64,000 nucleotides of DNA from Aliishimia sp965656085 (GTDB lineage Bacteria; Pseudomonadota; Alphaproteobacteria; Rhodobacterales; Rhodobacteraceae), in assembly GCA_965656085.1 (NCBI GenBank), contig CBFHJA010000016.1:1-64000 (forward strand). Direction: 5' to 3'. Within the stretch, counting starts at the first letter, position 1. Every line of letters begins with the position of its first letter. The notes beneath the pieces were generated by a model. The model had not been told where the DNA came from. It was given only the letters and a program-made list of their open reading frames with translations, and made no database searches. The translations under genes were made by a program, and so were the position numbers. Positions 53,281-63,648 of this stretch are shown in pieces.

Positions 53281-54054
53281 TCAGATGATGTTCTCTTGGC
53301 GGTTGCCCGCGTAGAGCTTGCCACCGCCGTAATAGGCGCTGATCTTGTCCTCTTCGAGTTTGGTCACTTGCCGCGGCGAGGCATGTTTCGGCACACCGTC
53401 GAAATGTTCGGCATAAAGCGAGTGGATCTGCACGCGGTTGAGCAGGATACGGGCCAGTGTCAGCGGCACGAGGCGCGATCCGGAGCCGTATTTGGGGTCA
53501 AGCTCGAGCTCAAGATAGCGGACCATCTGCTCCGGCTCGTCGATCCACATATCGGAAATGCGGCCCACGATCTCCTTGTCCCCGGACATCACCGGGAGAC
53601 CGCGCGGGTCGATGCCCGTGGCTACGGAGAACGCTTCGGCGCCGCTCATCGGCACCAGTTTCGGGTGGCCATGGCCGTCAAGCTCCGGCACATCCTCGCG
53701 GTTCGCCCAGGACGCCGGGCCCACGCCCATCGCCATCGGATCACCGGTCGGCTCCAGCGGGTAGCCATTGCCCGGCCCGGTGCGCTCCATAGCCGCCAGA
53801 ACGTCGTCCCGGTCGGGGCGCTGTGCGGAAGGTACAGTCAACTCTCCGCGGCCATGGGGCAGTTTGAACGTCTTGTCGGACGGGATCGGGAACGGGCCCT
53901 GGTTGACGGAAATCTCGTTGTCGTCATCCGTCATCGGGTAGCCTTCGCGCATGTTCTCGCGCTGGATGTAGATGATCAGCCCGGCGAAGAAGATATAGAA
54001 CAGCCAGAGCGCAAGGCTGGCCAGGTCGAATTCCCAAAAGAAGGTCTCGGTCAT
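53281..54054 (-). CDS. puhA: Photosynthetic reaction-centre H subunit
   Basis: 257 aa from ATG 54054. One N-terminal membrane helix (LASLALWLFYIFFAGLIIYIQRENMREGYP) and a PRC-barrel cytoplasmic domain with DIW-like patterns (GTVSDMWIDEPEQMVRYLELEL equivalent: GRISDMWIDEPEQMVRYLEL). It caps PufLM and tunes quinone reduction. Co-operonic with lhaA. Confidence 0.97.
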   Translation of the reverse strand: MTETFFWEFDLASLALWLFYIFFAGLIIYIQRENMREGYPMTDDDNEISVNQGPFPIPSDKTFKLPHGRGELTVPSAQRPDRDDVLAAMERTGPGNGYPLEPTGDPMAMGVGPASWANREDVPELDGHGHPKLVPMSGAEAFSVATGIDPRGLPVMSGDKEIVGRISDMWIDEPEQMVRYLELELDPKYGSGSRLVPLTLARILLNRVQIHSLYAEHFDGVPKHASPRQVTKLEEDKISAYYGGGKLYAGNRQENII

Positions 54055-54076
54055 GGTGTCGTCCTCCTGGACAAAG

Positions 54077-55519
54077 TCATGTCGGCATGTCCGCAAGGCC
54101 CAGTCGGGCAGATGCGGGATCCGGTTTGGTGAAAGGGCCCGCTTTGCGCACGAGGGGCCCAAGGATTGCGAGAGTGACGAACAGCAGGCCAATCTCGGAA
54201 TGGTAAACGAAGGAGTAGCCGGTAGCGGGCGTGTTCAGCGCCTCGCCCCACTGGCCCGTTTCAGCGATGCCGCCGACCCAGTCGCGCAGCGTGCCGCCAA
54301 GGGCAATCGCAACGCCCGCCGCAGTGGCCTGCGCCGCGCCCCATGCACCCAGCGCGAGGCCGCGCCCGGCGGTGCCGGTGGCGGGCATGTTCATCGCCGC
54401 CATCAGGGTGCAGACCGCGAAGAGCCCACCGCCGAAACCGATCAGCAACGCGCCCATATAGAACAGCACGTCCGAGCCCATCGGGGCAGAGAAGATCACG
54501 AGGCTGAACGCCCAGATGCCCGCAAGAATACCGCCCGCCGCGAGGCGGTAGGGGTTCGAGCCAAGCGCCAGACGCTGCCCGGCAAAGGCAAAGCCCGCCA
54601 GCGCGCCGGTGGCCCAGAGCGCGGTGAGATAGGTCGTGGCGGAGACCGACAGGCCGAGGATCTGGCCGCCATAGGGTTCCAGAAGCACGTCCTGCATGTT
54701 GAACGCCATCGTGCCGACAAAGACGCAGGCCAGAAGCCGCCCGGCCTGCCCGCCCGACATGAAATCGGCCCACGCATCGCGGAACAGCGGGCGCGGGGCC
54801 TCGCGCTCTTCGCGGCTCATGGCGCGGACATGTTCCTGCTTCCAGAGCGCGATCACGTTGAGGATCAACCCGGTGATCGCCACGCCTTGCACGACGCGGA
54901 TCAGCAGAAGGTCGGAGTAATTCGAGAGCAGGATGCCGACGATCACTGCCGACACGCCCATGCCCAGAAGGAACATCACGTAAAGCAGCGCGACAACGCG
55001 GGGTCGGGTCTCGTCGGTCGCCCGGTCGGAGGCCAGCGCGAGCCCGGCGGTCTGGGTCATGTGGATGCCGAGGCCGGTCATAAGGAAGGCCAGCGCGGCC
55101 AGCACTTCACCTGCAAACGGCACCTCGTGATAGACATCGCCGCCCAGCACCAGAAGCGCAAAGGGCATGACCGCGAGGCCGCCCATCTGCCAGAGCGAGC
55201 CAAACCAGAGGTACGGGATGCGCTTCCAGCCAATGGCGGATTTGTGGGTGTCGGAGCGGAAGCCCAAGAGCGCGCGGAACGGCGCGATCAGGACCGGAAG
55301 CGCGATCATGAAGGCGACGATCATCGCGGGCAGGGACAGCTCCACGATCATCACGCGGTTCAGCGTGCCGAGCAGCATCACCGAGGCCATCCCCACCGAG
55401 ACCTGAAACAGCGACAGGCGCAGAAGCTGCACCATCGGCAGGTCGTCACTGGCCGCATCCGCGAAGGGCAGCGCGCTCAGCGAGAGGCTTTTCAGCTTGG
55501 AGAGGCCAAGGGTCGTCAC
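54077..55519 (-). CDS. lhaA: LhaA, LH1 assembly transporter-like protein
   Basis: 480 aa, 12 membrane helices; a PucC/BCD-family protein with LLGTLNRVMIVELSLPA, FRALLGFRSDTHKSAIGWKRIPYLWFG and LLEPYGGQILGLSVSATTYLTALW. It assists LH1 formation, possibly by delivering bacteriochlorophyll. Overlaps bchM by 4 nt. Confidence 0.94.
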   Translation of the reverse strand: MTTLGLSKLKSLSLSALPFADAASDDLPMVQLLRLSLFQVSVGMASVMLLGTLNRVMIVELSLPAMIVAFMIALPVLIAPFRALLGFRSDTHKSAIGWKRIPYLWFGSLWQMGGLAVMPFALLVLGGDVYHEVPFAGEVLAALAFLMTGLGIHMTQTAGLALASDRATDETRPRVVALLYVMFLLGMGVSAVIVGILLSNYSDLLLIRVVQGVAITGLILNVIALWKQEHVRAMSREEREAPRPLFRDAWADFMSGGQAGRLLACVFVGTMAFNMQDVLLEPYGGQILGLSVSATTYLTALWATGALAGFAFAGQRLALGSNPYRLAAGGILAGIWAFSLVIFSAPMGSDVLFYMGALLIGFGGGLFAVCTLMAAMNMPATGTAGRGLALGAWGAAQATAAGVAIALGGTLRDWVGGIAETGQWGEALNTPATGYSFVYHSEIGLLFVTLAILGPLVRKAGPFTKPDPASARLGLADMPT

Positions 55520-56241
55520 GTGCGATGCTCCATCAATTGCGAGATGTAAAAACCGCTGGTGACGCGGTCGACGGGGCGCACCGCGCCGCGCACGCCCTGC
55601 CCGGCCGCCGCGCTCGCGAGGAGGTCAGGGGCGTGCGGGATCATCACCGGGGAGCGATCCGAGCGCGGGAACAGCTTGCCCGCATACCACATCGCCATGA
55701 GCGGGGCGGTGCGCGGGGCGACGGTGAACACGGTGTTGTTGCCCACACGCGGCTCCAGCTTGGAGAGCGCCGCGCCGATATCCTCGGCGGTGTAGTAGAT
55801 CAGGCTGTCCATCGCGATCACGTGGTCGAACGTCTCAAGCGCCGGGTCGAGCATGTCGCCGGAGGTGAAGGTCACGTTCTGCGCTAGTTCTTCGGGGGTG
55901 CGCTTGCGGGCGATCTCGACGAGCGAGGGGGAGATATCAATCGCCACCACCTCGGCGCCGCGCGCGGCAAGTTCAATTGTCATCTGACCCGCGCCGCAGC
56001 CAGCATCGAGCACCCGCGCGCCGGTCAGATCGGCGGGCAATTGCTGGAGCATGAGCCCCCGCATCCGGTCCCGGCCCGCCCGCACGGTTTCGCGGATCTT
56101 GGACACCGGCGCATCCGAGGTCAGCCGCTCCCAAGTCTTGGTCGCGGTCTTGTCGAAATAGGTCTCAACCCGGGCCAGCGTGGAGCCGTAGGCTACGCTG
56201 GACCCGGTGTCCTGTGTCGTATGGCGGGAGCCGTCAGGCAT
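55516..56241 (-). CDS. bchM: Magnesium-protoporphyrin IX O-methyltransferase
   Basis: 241 aa from ATG 56241. SAM motif VLDAGCGAGQMTIELAARGAEVVAIDIS and FTSGDMLDPALETFDHVIAMDSLIYY. It methylates the ring propionate before the cyclase reaction. ATG shares one base with the bchL stop. Confidence 0.95.
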   Translation of the reverse strand: MPDGSRHTTQDTGSSVAYGSTLARVETYFDKTATKTWERLTSDAPVSKIRETVRAGRDRMRGLMLQQLPADLTGARVLDAGCGAGQMTIELAARGAEVVAIDISPSLVEIARKRTPEELAQNVTFTSGDMLDPALETFDHVIAMDSLIYYTAEDIGAALSKLEPRVGNNTVFTVAPRTAPLMAMWYAGKLFPRSDRSPVMIPHAPDLLASAAAGQGVRGAVRPVDRVTSGFYISQLMEHRT

Positions 56242-57140
56242 CAATCAAACCCCAGAAGTTCAAAGATGTCGCGGTCTTCCATAGGCTCGGGCGCCAGCGC
56301 TTCGGTGCCGTTGAACAGGGTCTCCGCAAGGCGGATATACTCGGCGCGGCAATGGACGATGTCCTGCTCGTCATCCATCTCGAAGAGGGTCTTCTTCTTC
56401 AGGCGCGAGCGGCGGATGGCGTCCACATCCGGCATATGCGCGATGCGCTTGAAGCCCACCTCGCCGCAATAGCGGTCCACCTCGTCCGTGTCCTTGGAGC
56501 GGTTCGCGACGCAGCCCGCGAGGCGCACCTTGTAGTTGTTGGCCTTGGCGCGCACGGCGGCGATGATCCGGTTCATCGCATAGATGCTGTCGAAGTCATT
56601 GGCGGTGACGATCAGCGCGCGGTCGGCATGTTGCAAAGGCGCCGCAAACCCGCCGCAGACCACATCGCCGAGCACGTCGAAGATCACCACATCCGTGCTT
56701 TCGAGCAGGTGGTGCTGCTTGAGCAGTTTGACGGTCTGGCCCACGACATAGCCGCCGCAGCCGGTGCCCGCTGGCGGGCCGCCCGCCTCGACGCATTTCA
56801 CGCCGTTGAACCCTTCGGTGACAAAGTCCTCGGGGCGCAGTTCCTCGGGGTGGAAGTCCACCTCCTTGAGAATGTCGATCACCGTGGGCTGAAGCTGGCC
56901 GGTCAGGGTGAAGGTGCTGTCATGCTTCGGATCGCAGCCGATTTGCAGGACGCGCTTGCCGAGCATGGAGAAGGCCGCCGAGAGGTTCGACGAGGTCGTG
57001 GATTTGCCGATCCCGCCCTTGCCGTACACGGAAAACACCTTCGCGCCTTCGATCTTGGCGTCGGCATCCTGATGCACCTGCACCGAGCCTTCGCCGTCCT
57101 GACCTTTGAGAACGGGTGGATTGCGGTCTAGTGGAGCCAT
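56241..57140 (-). CDS. bchL: Dark-operative protochlorophyllide reductase iron protein BchL
   Basis: 299 aa. NifH-like ATPase with Walker A VYGKGGIGKSTTSSNLS and cluster cysteines in GGPPAGTGCGGYVVG and VLGDVVCGGFAAPL. It supplies electrons to BchNB. It starts 115 nt after bchH. Confidence 0.97.
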   Translation of the reverse strand: MAPLDRNPPVLKGQDGEGSVQVHQDADAKIEGAKVFSVYGKGGIGKSTTSSNLSAAFSMLGKRVLQIGCDPKHDSTFTLTGQLQPTVIDILKEVDFHPEELRPEDFVTEGFNGVKCVEAGGPPAGTGCGGYVVGQTVKLLKQHHLLESTDVVIFDVLGDVVCGGFAAPLQHADRALIVTANDFDSIYAMNRIIAAVRAKANNYKVRLAGCVANRSKDTDEVDRYCGEVGFKRIAHMPDVDAIRRSRLKKKTLFEMDDEQDIVHCRAEYIRLAETLFNGTEALAPEPMEDRDIFELLGFD

Positions 57141-57255
57141 GGGGCCCTCCCTTCAAGTTGCGCACATGCTCCCCATTTCCTTTGGCCGGAAATTGTCCGG
57201 GGAGTGCGAGGGGTTGGTCCCTCGCGCCTGTCTTGGCGGTTTGCGGATCGGTCGG

Positions 57256-60200
57256 TCATTGCGCCGCGATCCCTTCCATCTGGTCCTCGATCGCGTCGGC
57301 AGCGTCTTGCAGAGCCGCCAGCGTTTCGGGATCGGGGGACCAGTAGTTGCGGTCCGAGGCTTCCAGCAGGCGGTTGGCCATGCGGCTGGAGGCCGTGGGG
57401 TTCAGATCGGCGATGCGCTTGCGCATCTCCTCGTCGAGCACGAAAGTCTCGGAAATGCGTTGATAGACCCAATCGTCCACCTGCCCCGTGGTCGCGGACC
57501 AGCCCATCGTGTTGGTCACTTGTGCCTCGATCTGGCGCACACCTTCGGAGCCATGCTTAAGCAGACCTTCGAAGAATTTCGGGTTGAGCGAGCGCGAGCG
57601 GGTCTCCAGCGCGACCTGATCCTTGAGCGTGCGCACCTTGGCGTTGCCGCGGGTCTGGTCACCGATATAGACCGCCGCCTCGTCACCGCCGCGCGCGCGT
57701 TTCACCGCGCGGGAGATGCCGCCGAGCGTGTCGAAATAGTGATCGACGGTGGTGACGCCCAGTTCCACGGATTCAAGGTTCTGATAGGCGATCTCGACAT
57801 TGGCGAGGGTCTTTTGCAGCAAGGCCGGGTTCGCCGCCGATTTGCCATCGACGCCATAGGCGAAGGATTTGCGGGCCTCATAGGCGTCCGCCAATTCGTC
57901 CTCGTCGCCAAAGGCAGAGCTATCCACAAGCTGGTTGACGTTCGCGCCGTAAGCGCCCTCGGCATTCGAGAACACACGCAAGGACGCCATCGCCAGATCG
58001 CAGCCCATTTGCTCGGCATAGGCCAGCGCATGGGCGCGGATGAAGTTCTGCTCCAGCGGCTCGTCGGCCTCGGCGCAGCGCAGGGCGGCCTCGGCCAGCA
58101 TCCGGGTCTGCAAGGGCAGCAGGTCGCGGAAAATGCCCGAGAGGGTCATGATCACGTCGATCCGGGGCCGGCCCAACTCTTCGAGGGGGATCAGGTCCGC
58201 CCCGGACAGGCGGCCAAAGCTGTCGAAGCGCGGTTTGCAGCCCATGAGCGCCATGGCTTGGGCAATCGGGCCGCCATCGGATTTGATGTTGTCCGAGCCC
58301 CAAAGCACCAGCGCCACGGAGCGCGGCATTTTCTGGTGCGTGTCGAGCAAAAGCTGCGCCTGCATCGCTCCGTCACGGCAGGCAAACTCGGTCGGCATGC
58401 GGAACGGATCGAACGCGTGGATGTTGCGGCCCGTGGGCAGCACGTCGGTGGAGCGGATGAGATCGCCGCCCGGCACCGGGGAGATATATTGCCCGCCAAG
58501 CGCGCGCATCAGACCGTCGAGCTCGCTGTCTTGCTGCAGCAGTTCGGCCACGCGGGCCTTGGTGTCGTCATCGGCGTCGATGAGCCCGAGATACTCGGTG
58601 CGCGCCGCGTCGCTCAGCGGCTTGCCGACGATGTGCAGCCCCTCGGGGATCAGCGCATCCTCGGTTTCCAGCAGCTTGAGCCAGAGCGCATCGGGCGAGG
58701 TGCCGCCCATATCCACCGCGTCGGCCTGCTCGGCGATCAGCGCTTCAAGCTCGGCACGCTCGGGCGCATCGGGCTGCAGCGAACGATAGCGGGTGATGCT
58801 GTCTTTCAGCTCCAGAAGCCCCTTGTAGAGACCCGATGTGCTCAGCGGCGGGGTCAGGTGCGTCACCGTCACCGCCCCGGCGCGGCGCTTGGCCAGCGTG
58901 GCCTCGGAAGGGTTGTTGGAGGCATAGAGATAGACGTTGGGCATCTCGCCGATCAGCCGGTCGGGCCAGTCGCGCGCGCCAAGTCCGGCCTGCTTGCCGG
59001 GCATGAATTCGAGCGCGCCGTGCATCCCGAAATGCAGCACGACATCGGCGGAGAACGTATTGCGCAGCCACAGGTAGAAGGTCGCGAAAGCATGGGTCGG
59101 CGCGAAGCCCTTCTCGAACAGCAGCCGCATCGGGTCGCCCTCGTAGCCGAAGGCGGGCTGGACGCCGACAAACACGTTGCCAAGCTGCGCGCCCAGAATG
59201 AACACGCCCGTGCCGTCGGACTGGATGCGGCCCGGCGCGGGGCCCCAGACCGCCTCGATGGCAGCAAGCGGCGGCGTGTTGCGCACGATCGTGTCGGCAT
59301 CCACATGGGCGGCGACATTGGCCTCCTGCCCGTAGGTCTTGGCATTGCCTTCGAGCACCACGGCGCGCAGATCGTCCACGGTCTCGGGCACGTCGAGCGA
59401 GTAGCCCTCGGCCTTCATGCGCAGGAGCGTGTTGTGCAGGCTCTCGAAGACCGACAGGTAGGCGGCGGTGCCCACGGCCCCGGCATTGGGCGGGAAGCCG
59501 AAAAGCACGATCCCGACTTTCTTGTCGGCATTCGCAGCACGGCGCAGGCGGCCCGAGCGCAGGGTCTTCTCGACAAGGCTGTCGATCCGCTCGCGGCACG
59601 GGGCCATGGCTTTGAGATCGTTCTGCCGGGCGCATTGGTAGGCGCAGCCGGTGCATTGATCCTCGCCATGCCGCCCGGCGAACACGGTCGGGCAGGTCGC
59701 GCCATCGAGTTCCGGCAGCGCGATGAGCATTGTGGTCTCAATCGGGCCGAGCCCGCCAGTGGACGAGGCCCATTGCGCCAATGTCTGGAATTCCAGCGGA
59801 TGCGCCGCGATATAGGGCACATCAAGCTCTTGCAGCACCTTGGTGGCCGCCGAGCTGTCGTTATAGGCAGGCCCGCCCACGAGGCTGAACCCGGTGAGCG
59901 AGACCATGGCGTCAATGTTAGAGCCATGCTCGCCTTGGAAGAACGCCTTGATCGCGGGGCGGCCATCGAGCCCACCCGCGAAGGCCGGCAGCACGCGCAC
60001 GCCCTTGGCCTCATAGGCGCGGATCACCGCATCGTAATGGGCGGTATCGGCGCTGAGCACATAAGAGCGCATCATCAGCAGACCCACGGTGAGCGTCGCA
60101 CCGGCGGGGCCGGGAATGTCGGCAGGATCCTCGGTGATGCGCTGCGGCAAATCGGGGTGGTAGAGCGCCACATCGGGATATTCGATCGGCTGCGCCGCTT

Positions 60201-60822
60201 CCCCGCCCATGAAGTCGGGGCGGCTGGTGGCGTATTTGCTGAGCAGGTAGCGCACCATTTGCTCGACATTGTCGTCAGATCCGCCGAGCCAGTATTGCAT
60301 GACGAGGAACCACGAGCGCAGATCCTGCGCCTTGCCGGGGATCATCTTCAGCAGTTTGGGCAGCCGCTTGAGCTGCGCCATGCGCTTCTCGCCGGTCTCC
60401 ACCGGGCTGTCGTCGGATTTGGGCTTGAGCCGCTTGAGAAGCTGCATCAGCGGCGAGGCGGGCTTGCTCATGTCGAGCTTGCCAAGCTTGGTGAGCTTGA
60501 TGATCTCGGCGTCAGCGATCACGCCGATCATGCCGTCGAGCCGGTCCCGCACAGCGATCAGGTCAGGCATGATGGGCTGGATATGCTCTTCGAGGAACAG
60601 CAGGTTCGCGACGACCATATCGGCCTCGGCCACGGCCTTCTTGGCCTCGATCAGCGCCTCGGGCGTCTCGGCCCATGTCGCGGCGGCGTGCACGGAGACG
60701 TTGAGACCCGGGTAGTCCTGCGCAAGGTTCACCGACGCACGCGCTACTGGCCCGGCGGCGTGGCTGTCGAGCGTGATGATGGCGATATTATAGGGCCGGA
60801 TATCGACGACGTTATCGCGCAT
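57256..60822 (-). CDS. bchH: Magnesium chelatase subunit H
   Basis: 1188 aa, the typical length. CobN-like porphyrin-binding subunit with VLHFGMHGALEFMPGKQAGLG, YLYASNNPSEATLAKRRAGAVTVTHLTPP, and LRDLLPLQTRMLAEAALRCAE. It holds protoporphyrin IX during Mg insertion. The start overlaps the bchB end by 11 nt. Confidence 0.98.
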   Translation of the reverse strand: MRDNVVDIRPYNIAIITLDSHAAGPVARASVNLAQDYPGLNVSVHAAATWAETPEALIEAKKAVAEADMVVANLLFLEEHIQPIMPDLIAVRDRLDGMIGVIADAEIIKLTKLGKLDMSKPASPLMQLLKRLKPKSDDSPVETGEKRMAQLKRLPKLLKMIPGKAQDLRSWFLVMQYWLGGSDDNVEQMVRYLLSKYATSRPDFMGGEAAQPIEYPDVALYHPDLPQRITEDPADIPGPAGATLTVGLLMMRSYVLSADTAHYDAVIRAYEAKGVRVLPAFAGGLDGRPAIKAFFQGEHGSNIDAMVSLTGFSLVGGPAYNDSSAATKVLQELDVPYIAAHPLEFQTLAQWASSTGGLGPIETTMLIALPELDGATCPTVFAGRHGEDQCTGCAYQCARQNDLKAMAPCRERIDSLVEKTLRSGRLRRAANADKKVGIVLFGFPPNAGAVGTAAYLSVFESLHNTLLRMKAEGYSLDVPETVDDLRAVVLEGNAKTYGQEANVAAHVDADTIVRNTPPLAAIEAVWGPAPGRIQSDGTGVFILGAQLGNVFVGVQPAFGYEGDPMRLLFEKGFAPTHAFATFYLWLRNTFSADVVLHFGMHGALEFMPGKQAGLGARDWPDRLIGEMPNVYLYASNNPSEATLAKRRAGAVTVTHLTPPLSTSGLYKGLLELKDSITRYRSLQPDAPERAELEALIAEQADAVDMGGTSPDALWLKLLETEDALIPEGLHIVGKPLSDAARTEYLGLIDADDDTKARVAELLQQDSELDGLMRALGGQYISPVPGGDLIRSTDVLPTGRNIHAFDPFRMPTEFACRDGAMQAQLLLDTHQKMPRSVALVLWGSDNIKSDGGPIAQAMALMGCKPRFDSFGRLSGADLIPLEELGRPRIDVIMTLSGIFRDLLPLQTRMLAEAALRCAEADEPLEQNFIRAHALAYAEQMGCDLAMASLRVFSNAEGAYGANVNQLVDSSAFGDEDELADAYEARKSFAYGVDGKSAANPALLQKTLANVEIAYQNLESVELGVTTVDHYFDTLGGISRAVKRARGGDEAAVYIGDQTRGNAKVRTLKDQVALETRSRSLNPKFFEGLLKHGSEGVRQIEAQVTNTMGWSATTGQVDDWVYQRISETFVLDEEMRKRIADLNPTASSRMANRLLEASDRNYWSPDPETLAALQDAADAIEDQMEGIAAQ

Positions 60823-62365
60823 AATGGGCCTTGGCCTCGTAAAGCGTGTCGACGCTGATCTCGTTTACGCCTTTCATCTCGGCGAATTTCTCTGTGTTGC
60901 GACGGGCCTTGCCGCGCACGAAGAACGGGATCTTCTTCAGTTCTTTCTCGGCGTCCGCCAGCCAGACCATGACATCCGTGCCCACGCCGTCCCAGACTTG
61001 ATCCGGGACCTCGCCGCTTTGGCTCTCAGGCTCCGGCGCAGGGGCGCGTTTTTCCGCCTTGCCGCCATGGTGGGACGCGCCTGCGTCGTCGTGGAACTCG
61101 AAATCATCGCGGAACATATGCAGCAGGTGCTCTTCCAGCCCCATCACCAGCGGATGGACCCATGTGTCGAAGATCACGTTCGCGCCTTCGATGCCCATCT
61201 GCGGCGAGTAGCGCGCGGGAAAGTCCTGCACATGGACCGGCGCGGAGATCACCGCGCAGGGAATGCCGAGACGTTTACCGATATGGCGCTCCATCTGGGT
61301 GCCGAGGATCATCTCGGGCGCGAGGTCTTCGATGGTGCGCTCAACTTCGAGGTAATCGTCGGTGATCGTCGCCGGAACGCCGAACTCCTTGGCGACCGCG
61401 CGGATCTCGCGGGCCATTTCGCGGTTGTAGCAGCCGAGGCCGACGACCTCGAAGCCCATCTCGTCGCGGGCGATGCGGGCGGCGGCTTTGACATGAGTGC
61501 CATCGCCGAAGAGGAACACGCGTTTGCCGGTCAGGTAGGTGCTGTCCACCGACTTCGAGTACCACGGCATCCGCAGACGCGAGGTGTCGAGCGTGGCGGG
61601 CGCGCCGGTGAGCGCGGCCACTTCCGCGATGAAGTCTTTGGTTGCGCCGACGCCAATCGGCACCACTTTCGTGAAGGGCTGATCGAGGTTTTCCTGCATC
61701 CAGCGCGCCGCGCTTTCGGCGGTTTCGGGATACATCAACACGTTGAAATGTGCGGCCCCCATGCGCGCGATGTCTGACGGGGACGACGTCATGGGAGCCA
61801 CAACATTCACACTGATCCCCATATCGGAGAGCAGCGCGGTTACTTCCTCGATGTCATCGCGGTGGCGGAAGCCGAGCGCGGTCGGGCCGATGAGATTGGC
61901 CGTGATGCGCTCCGTACGCGGCATGGGTTTGGCCAGCGCCTTGACGATCTGGAAGAAGGTCTCATCGGCGCCGAAGTTTTCCTTGCGCTGATAAGAGGGG
62001 AGTTCGAGGGGGATTACCGGGACCGGCAGGCCCATCAGTTCGGACATGCCGCCGGGGTCGTCCTGAATGAGTTCGGCGGTGCAGGACGCACCGACGATCA
62101 GGGCCTCGGGTTGGAAGCGCTCATAGGCGTCCTGCAGGGCGGTCTTGAACAGATTCGCCGTGTCCGAGCCCAGATCGCGCGCCTGAAAAGTCGTGTAGGT
62201 GACCGGCGGGCGGTGATTGCGGCGCTCGATCATGGTGAAGAGCAGGTCCGCATAGGTGTCGCCTTGGGGCGCGTGCAGCACGTAGTGCAGGCCTTTCATG
62301 CCCGTGGCGACGCGCATCGCGCCCACATGCGGGGGGCCTTCATATGTCCAAACCGTCAGTTTCAT
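60812..62365 (-). CDS. bchB: Dark-operative protochlorophyllide reductase subunit B
   Basis: 517 aa. MKLTVWTYEGPPHVGAMRVATGMKGLHYVLHAPQGDTYADLLF at the start, with a conserved cysteine in VGASCTAELIQDDPGG. The C-terminal GVNEISVDTLYEAKAHY segment is typical. Together with BchN it forms the catalytic component that reduces ring D. Overlaps bchN (ATGA). Confidence 0.97.
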   Translation of the reverse strand: MKLTVWTYEGPPHVGAMRVATGMKGLHYVLHAPQGDTYADLLFTMIERRNHRPPVTYTTFQARDLGSDTANLFKTALQDAYERFQPEALIVGASCTAELIQDDPGGMSELMGLPVPVIPLELPSYQRKENFGADETFFQIVKALAKPMPRTERITANLIGPTALGFRHRDDIEEVTALLSDMGISVNVVAPMTSSPSDIARMGAAHFNVLMYPETAESAARWMQENLDQPFTKVVPIGVGATKDFIAEVAALTGAPATLDTSRLRMPWYSKSVDSTYLTGKRVFLFGDGTHVKAAARIARDEMGFEVVGLGCYNREMAREIRAVAKEFGVPATITDDYLEVERTIEDLAPEMILGTQMERHIGKRLGIPCAVISAPVHVQDFPARYSPQMGIEGANVIFDTWVHPLVMGLEEHLLHMFRDDFEFHDDAGASHHGGKAEKRAPAPEPESQSGEVPDQVWDGVGTDVMVWLADAEKELKKIPFFVRGKARRNTEKFAEMKGVNEISVDTLYEAKAHYAR

Positions 62366-63648
62366 TCGGCGGCCTCCAGCTTCAGAAGGTCAGACCGGCG
62401 CACCGGGCGGGAGAACAGTCCGGCCAGATCGCCGGCTTGCTCGTAGAAATGCACCGGGGTGAACACGAGCTCGATCGCCCATTTGGTCGTCATGCCGTCT
62501 TGCTCCAGTGGGTTCGCAAGGCCGAGCCCGCAGACCGTCAGGTCGGGCTTCGCGGCGTAGCACCGGTCCAGTTGCAGATCGACGTCCTGCCCTTCGGAGA
62601 TCACCGGGCCTTTGGCGAGCAGGTCGAGATCGGGGCCGACCACCGCCTGATGGATGAAGGGCGCGCCCACTTCGACGGCCTCCATGCCGCATTCGCGGGT
62701 GAGGAACCGGGCGAGCGGAATTTCAAGCTGGCTGTCAGGGAAGAAGAAGACCGATTTGCCGCGCAGCACCTCGGCAGCTTGGCTGACAGCCTTCCGCGCG
62801 CGGGCGCGGGGGGCGTCGGTGACGCGGGCGAAGGTCTCGGCATCGACGCCGAATTCCGTTGCCACAGCGCGGAGCCACGCGGTCGTGCCCTCTTCGCCGA
62901 AGGGGAACGGGGCGGGAATGTGGCGCGCGCCGCGACGCTCCAGTTCCGCATGGGTGTCGCCAAGGAAAGGCTGGGTCAGCGCGAAGACGGTGTTCGGGCC
63001 AACGCCCAGATCGCAATCGGCGCGGGGTGCGGGCAGCACCTTGATCGGGCCGATTCCCATCTGCTCCAGAAGCGAGACCGCCTGCTCTTCGACCACATCG
63101 GGCAGCGCGCCGACGAGCAGAAGCTGGCGCTCCTGCGCCTCGGGCAGAACCGGGACCATGGACGCAAGACAGGCATCCTCGCCTTGCGTGAAGGTGGTTT
63201 CGATGCCGGAGCCGGAGAAATTCAGCACTCGCACGGAGGGCGCGTGGCGCTGGGTCATGCGCTCGGCGGCCTTGCCGAGGTCGAGCTTGATGACTTCGGA
63301 CGGGCAGGAGCCGACGAGGAAAAGCTGTTTGATGTCGGGGCGACGGGCGAGCAGCTCATCGACAACCTTGTCGAGTTCCTCCTGCGCATCGGCGAGGCCC
63401 GCGAGATCGGTCTCTTCGAGAATCGCTGTGCCGAAGCGGGGCTCGGCGAAGATCATCACGCCGGCGGCAGATTGCAGAAGATGCGCGCAGGTGCGCGAGC
63501 CGATCACGAGAAAGAAGGCGTCCTGCATCTTGCGGTGCAGCCAGATGATTCCCGTCAGGCCGCAGAACACCTCACGCTGGCCACGCTCCTTCAGAATCGG
63601 CGTGTCACGGCAGCCGGGGGCTTTTTCGAGCGGGCTGAGATCGTTCAT
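62362..63648 (-). CDS. bchN: Dark-operative protochlorophyllide reductase subunit N
   Basis: 428 aa. Nitrogenase-like subunit; the cluster cysteines lie in VFCGLTGIIWLHRKMQDAFF, SRTCAHLLQSAAGV and LVGSCPSEVIKLDLGKAAER. Partner of BchB. It overlaps bchF (ATGA). Confidence 0.97.
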   Translation of the reverse strand: MNDLSPLEKAPGCRDTPILKERGQREVFCGLTGIIWLHRKMQDAFFLVIGSRTCAHLLQSAAGVMIFAEPRFGTAILEETDLAGLADAQEELDKVVDELLARRPDIKQLFLVGSCPSEVIKLDLGKAAERMTQRHAPSVRVLNFSGSGIETTFTQGEDACLASMVPVLPEAQERQLLLVGALPDVVEEQAVSLLEQMGIGPIKVLPAPRADCDLGVGPNTVFALTQPFLGDTHAELERRGARHIPAPFPFGEEGTTAWLRAVATEFGVDAETFARVTDAPRARARKAVSQAAEVLRGKSVFFFPDSQLEIPLARFLTRECGMEAVEVGAPFIHQAVVGPDLDLLAKGPVISEGQDVDLQLDRCYAAKPDLTVCGLGLANPLEQDGMTTKWAIELVFTPVHFYEQAGDLAGLFSRPVRRSDLLKLEAAE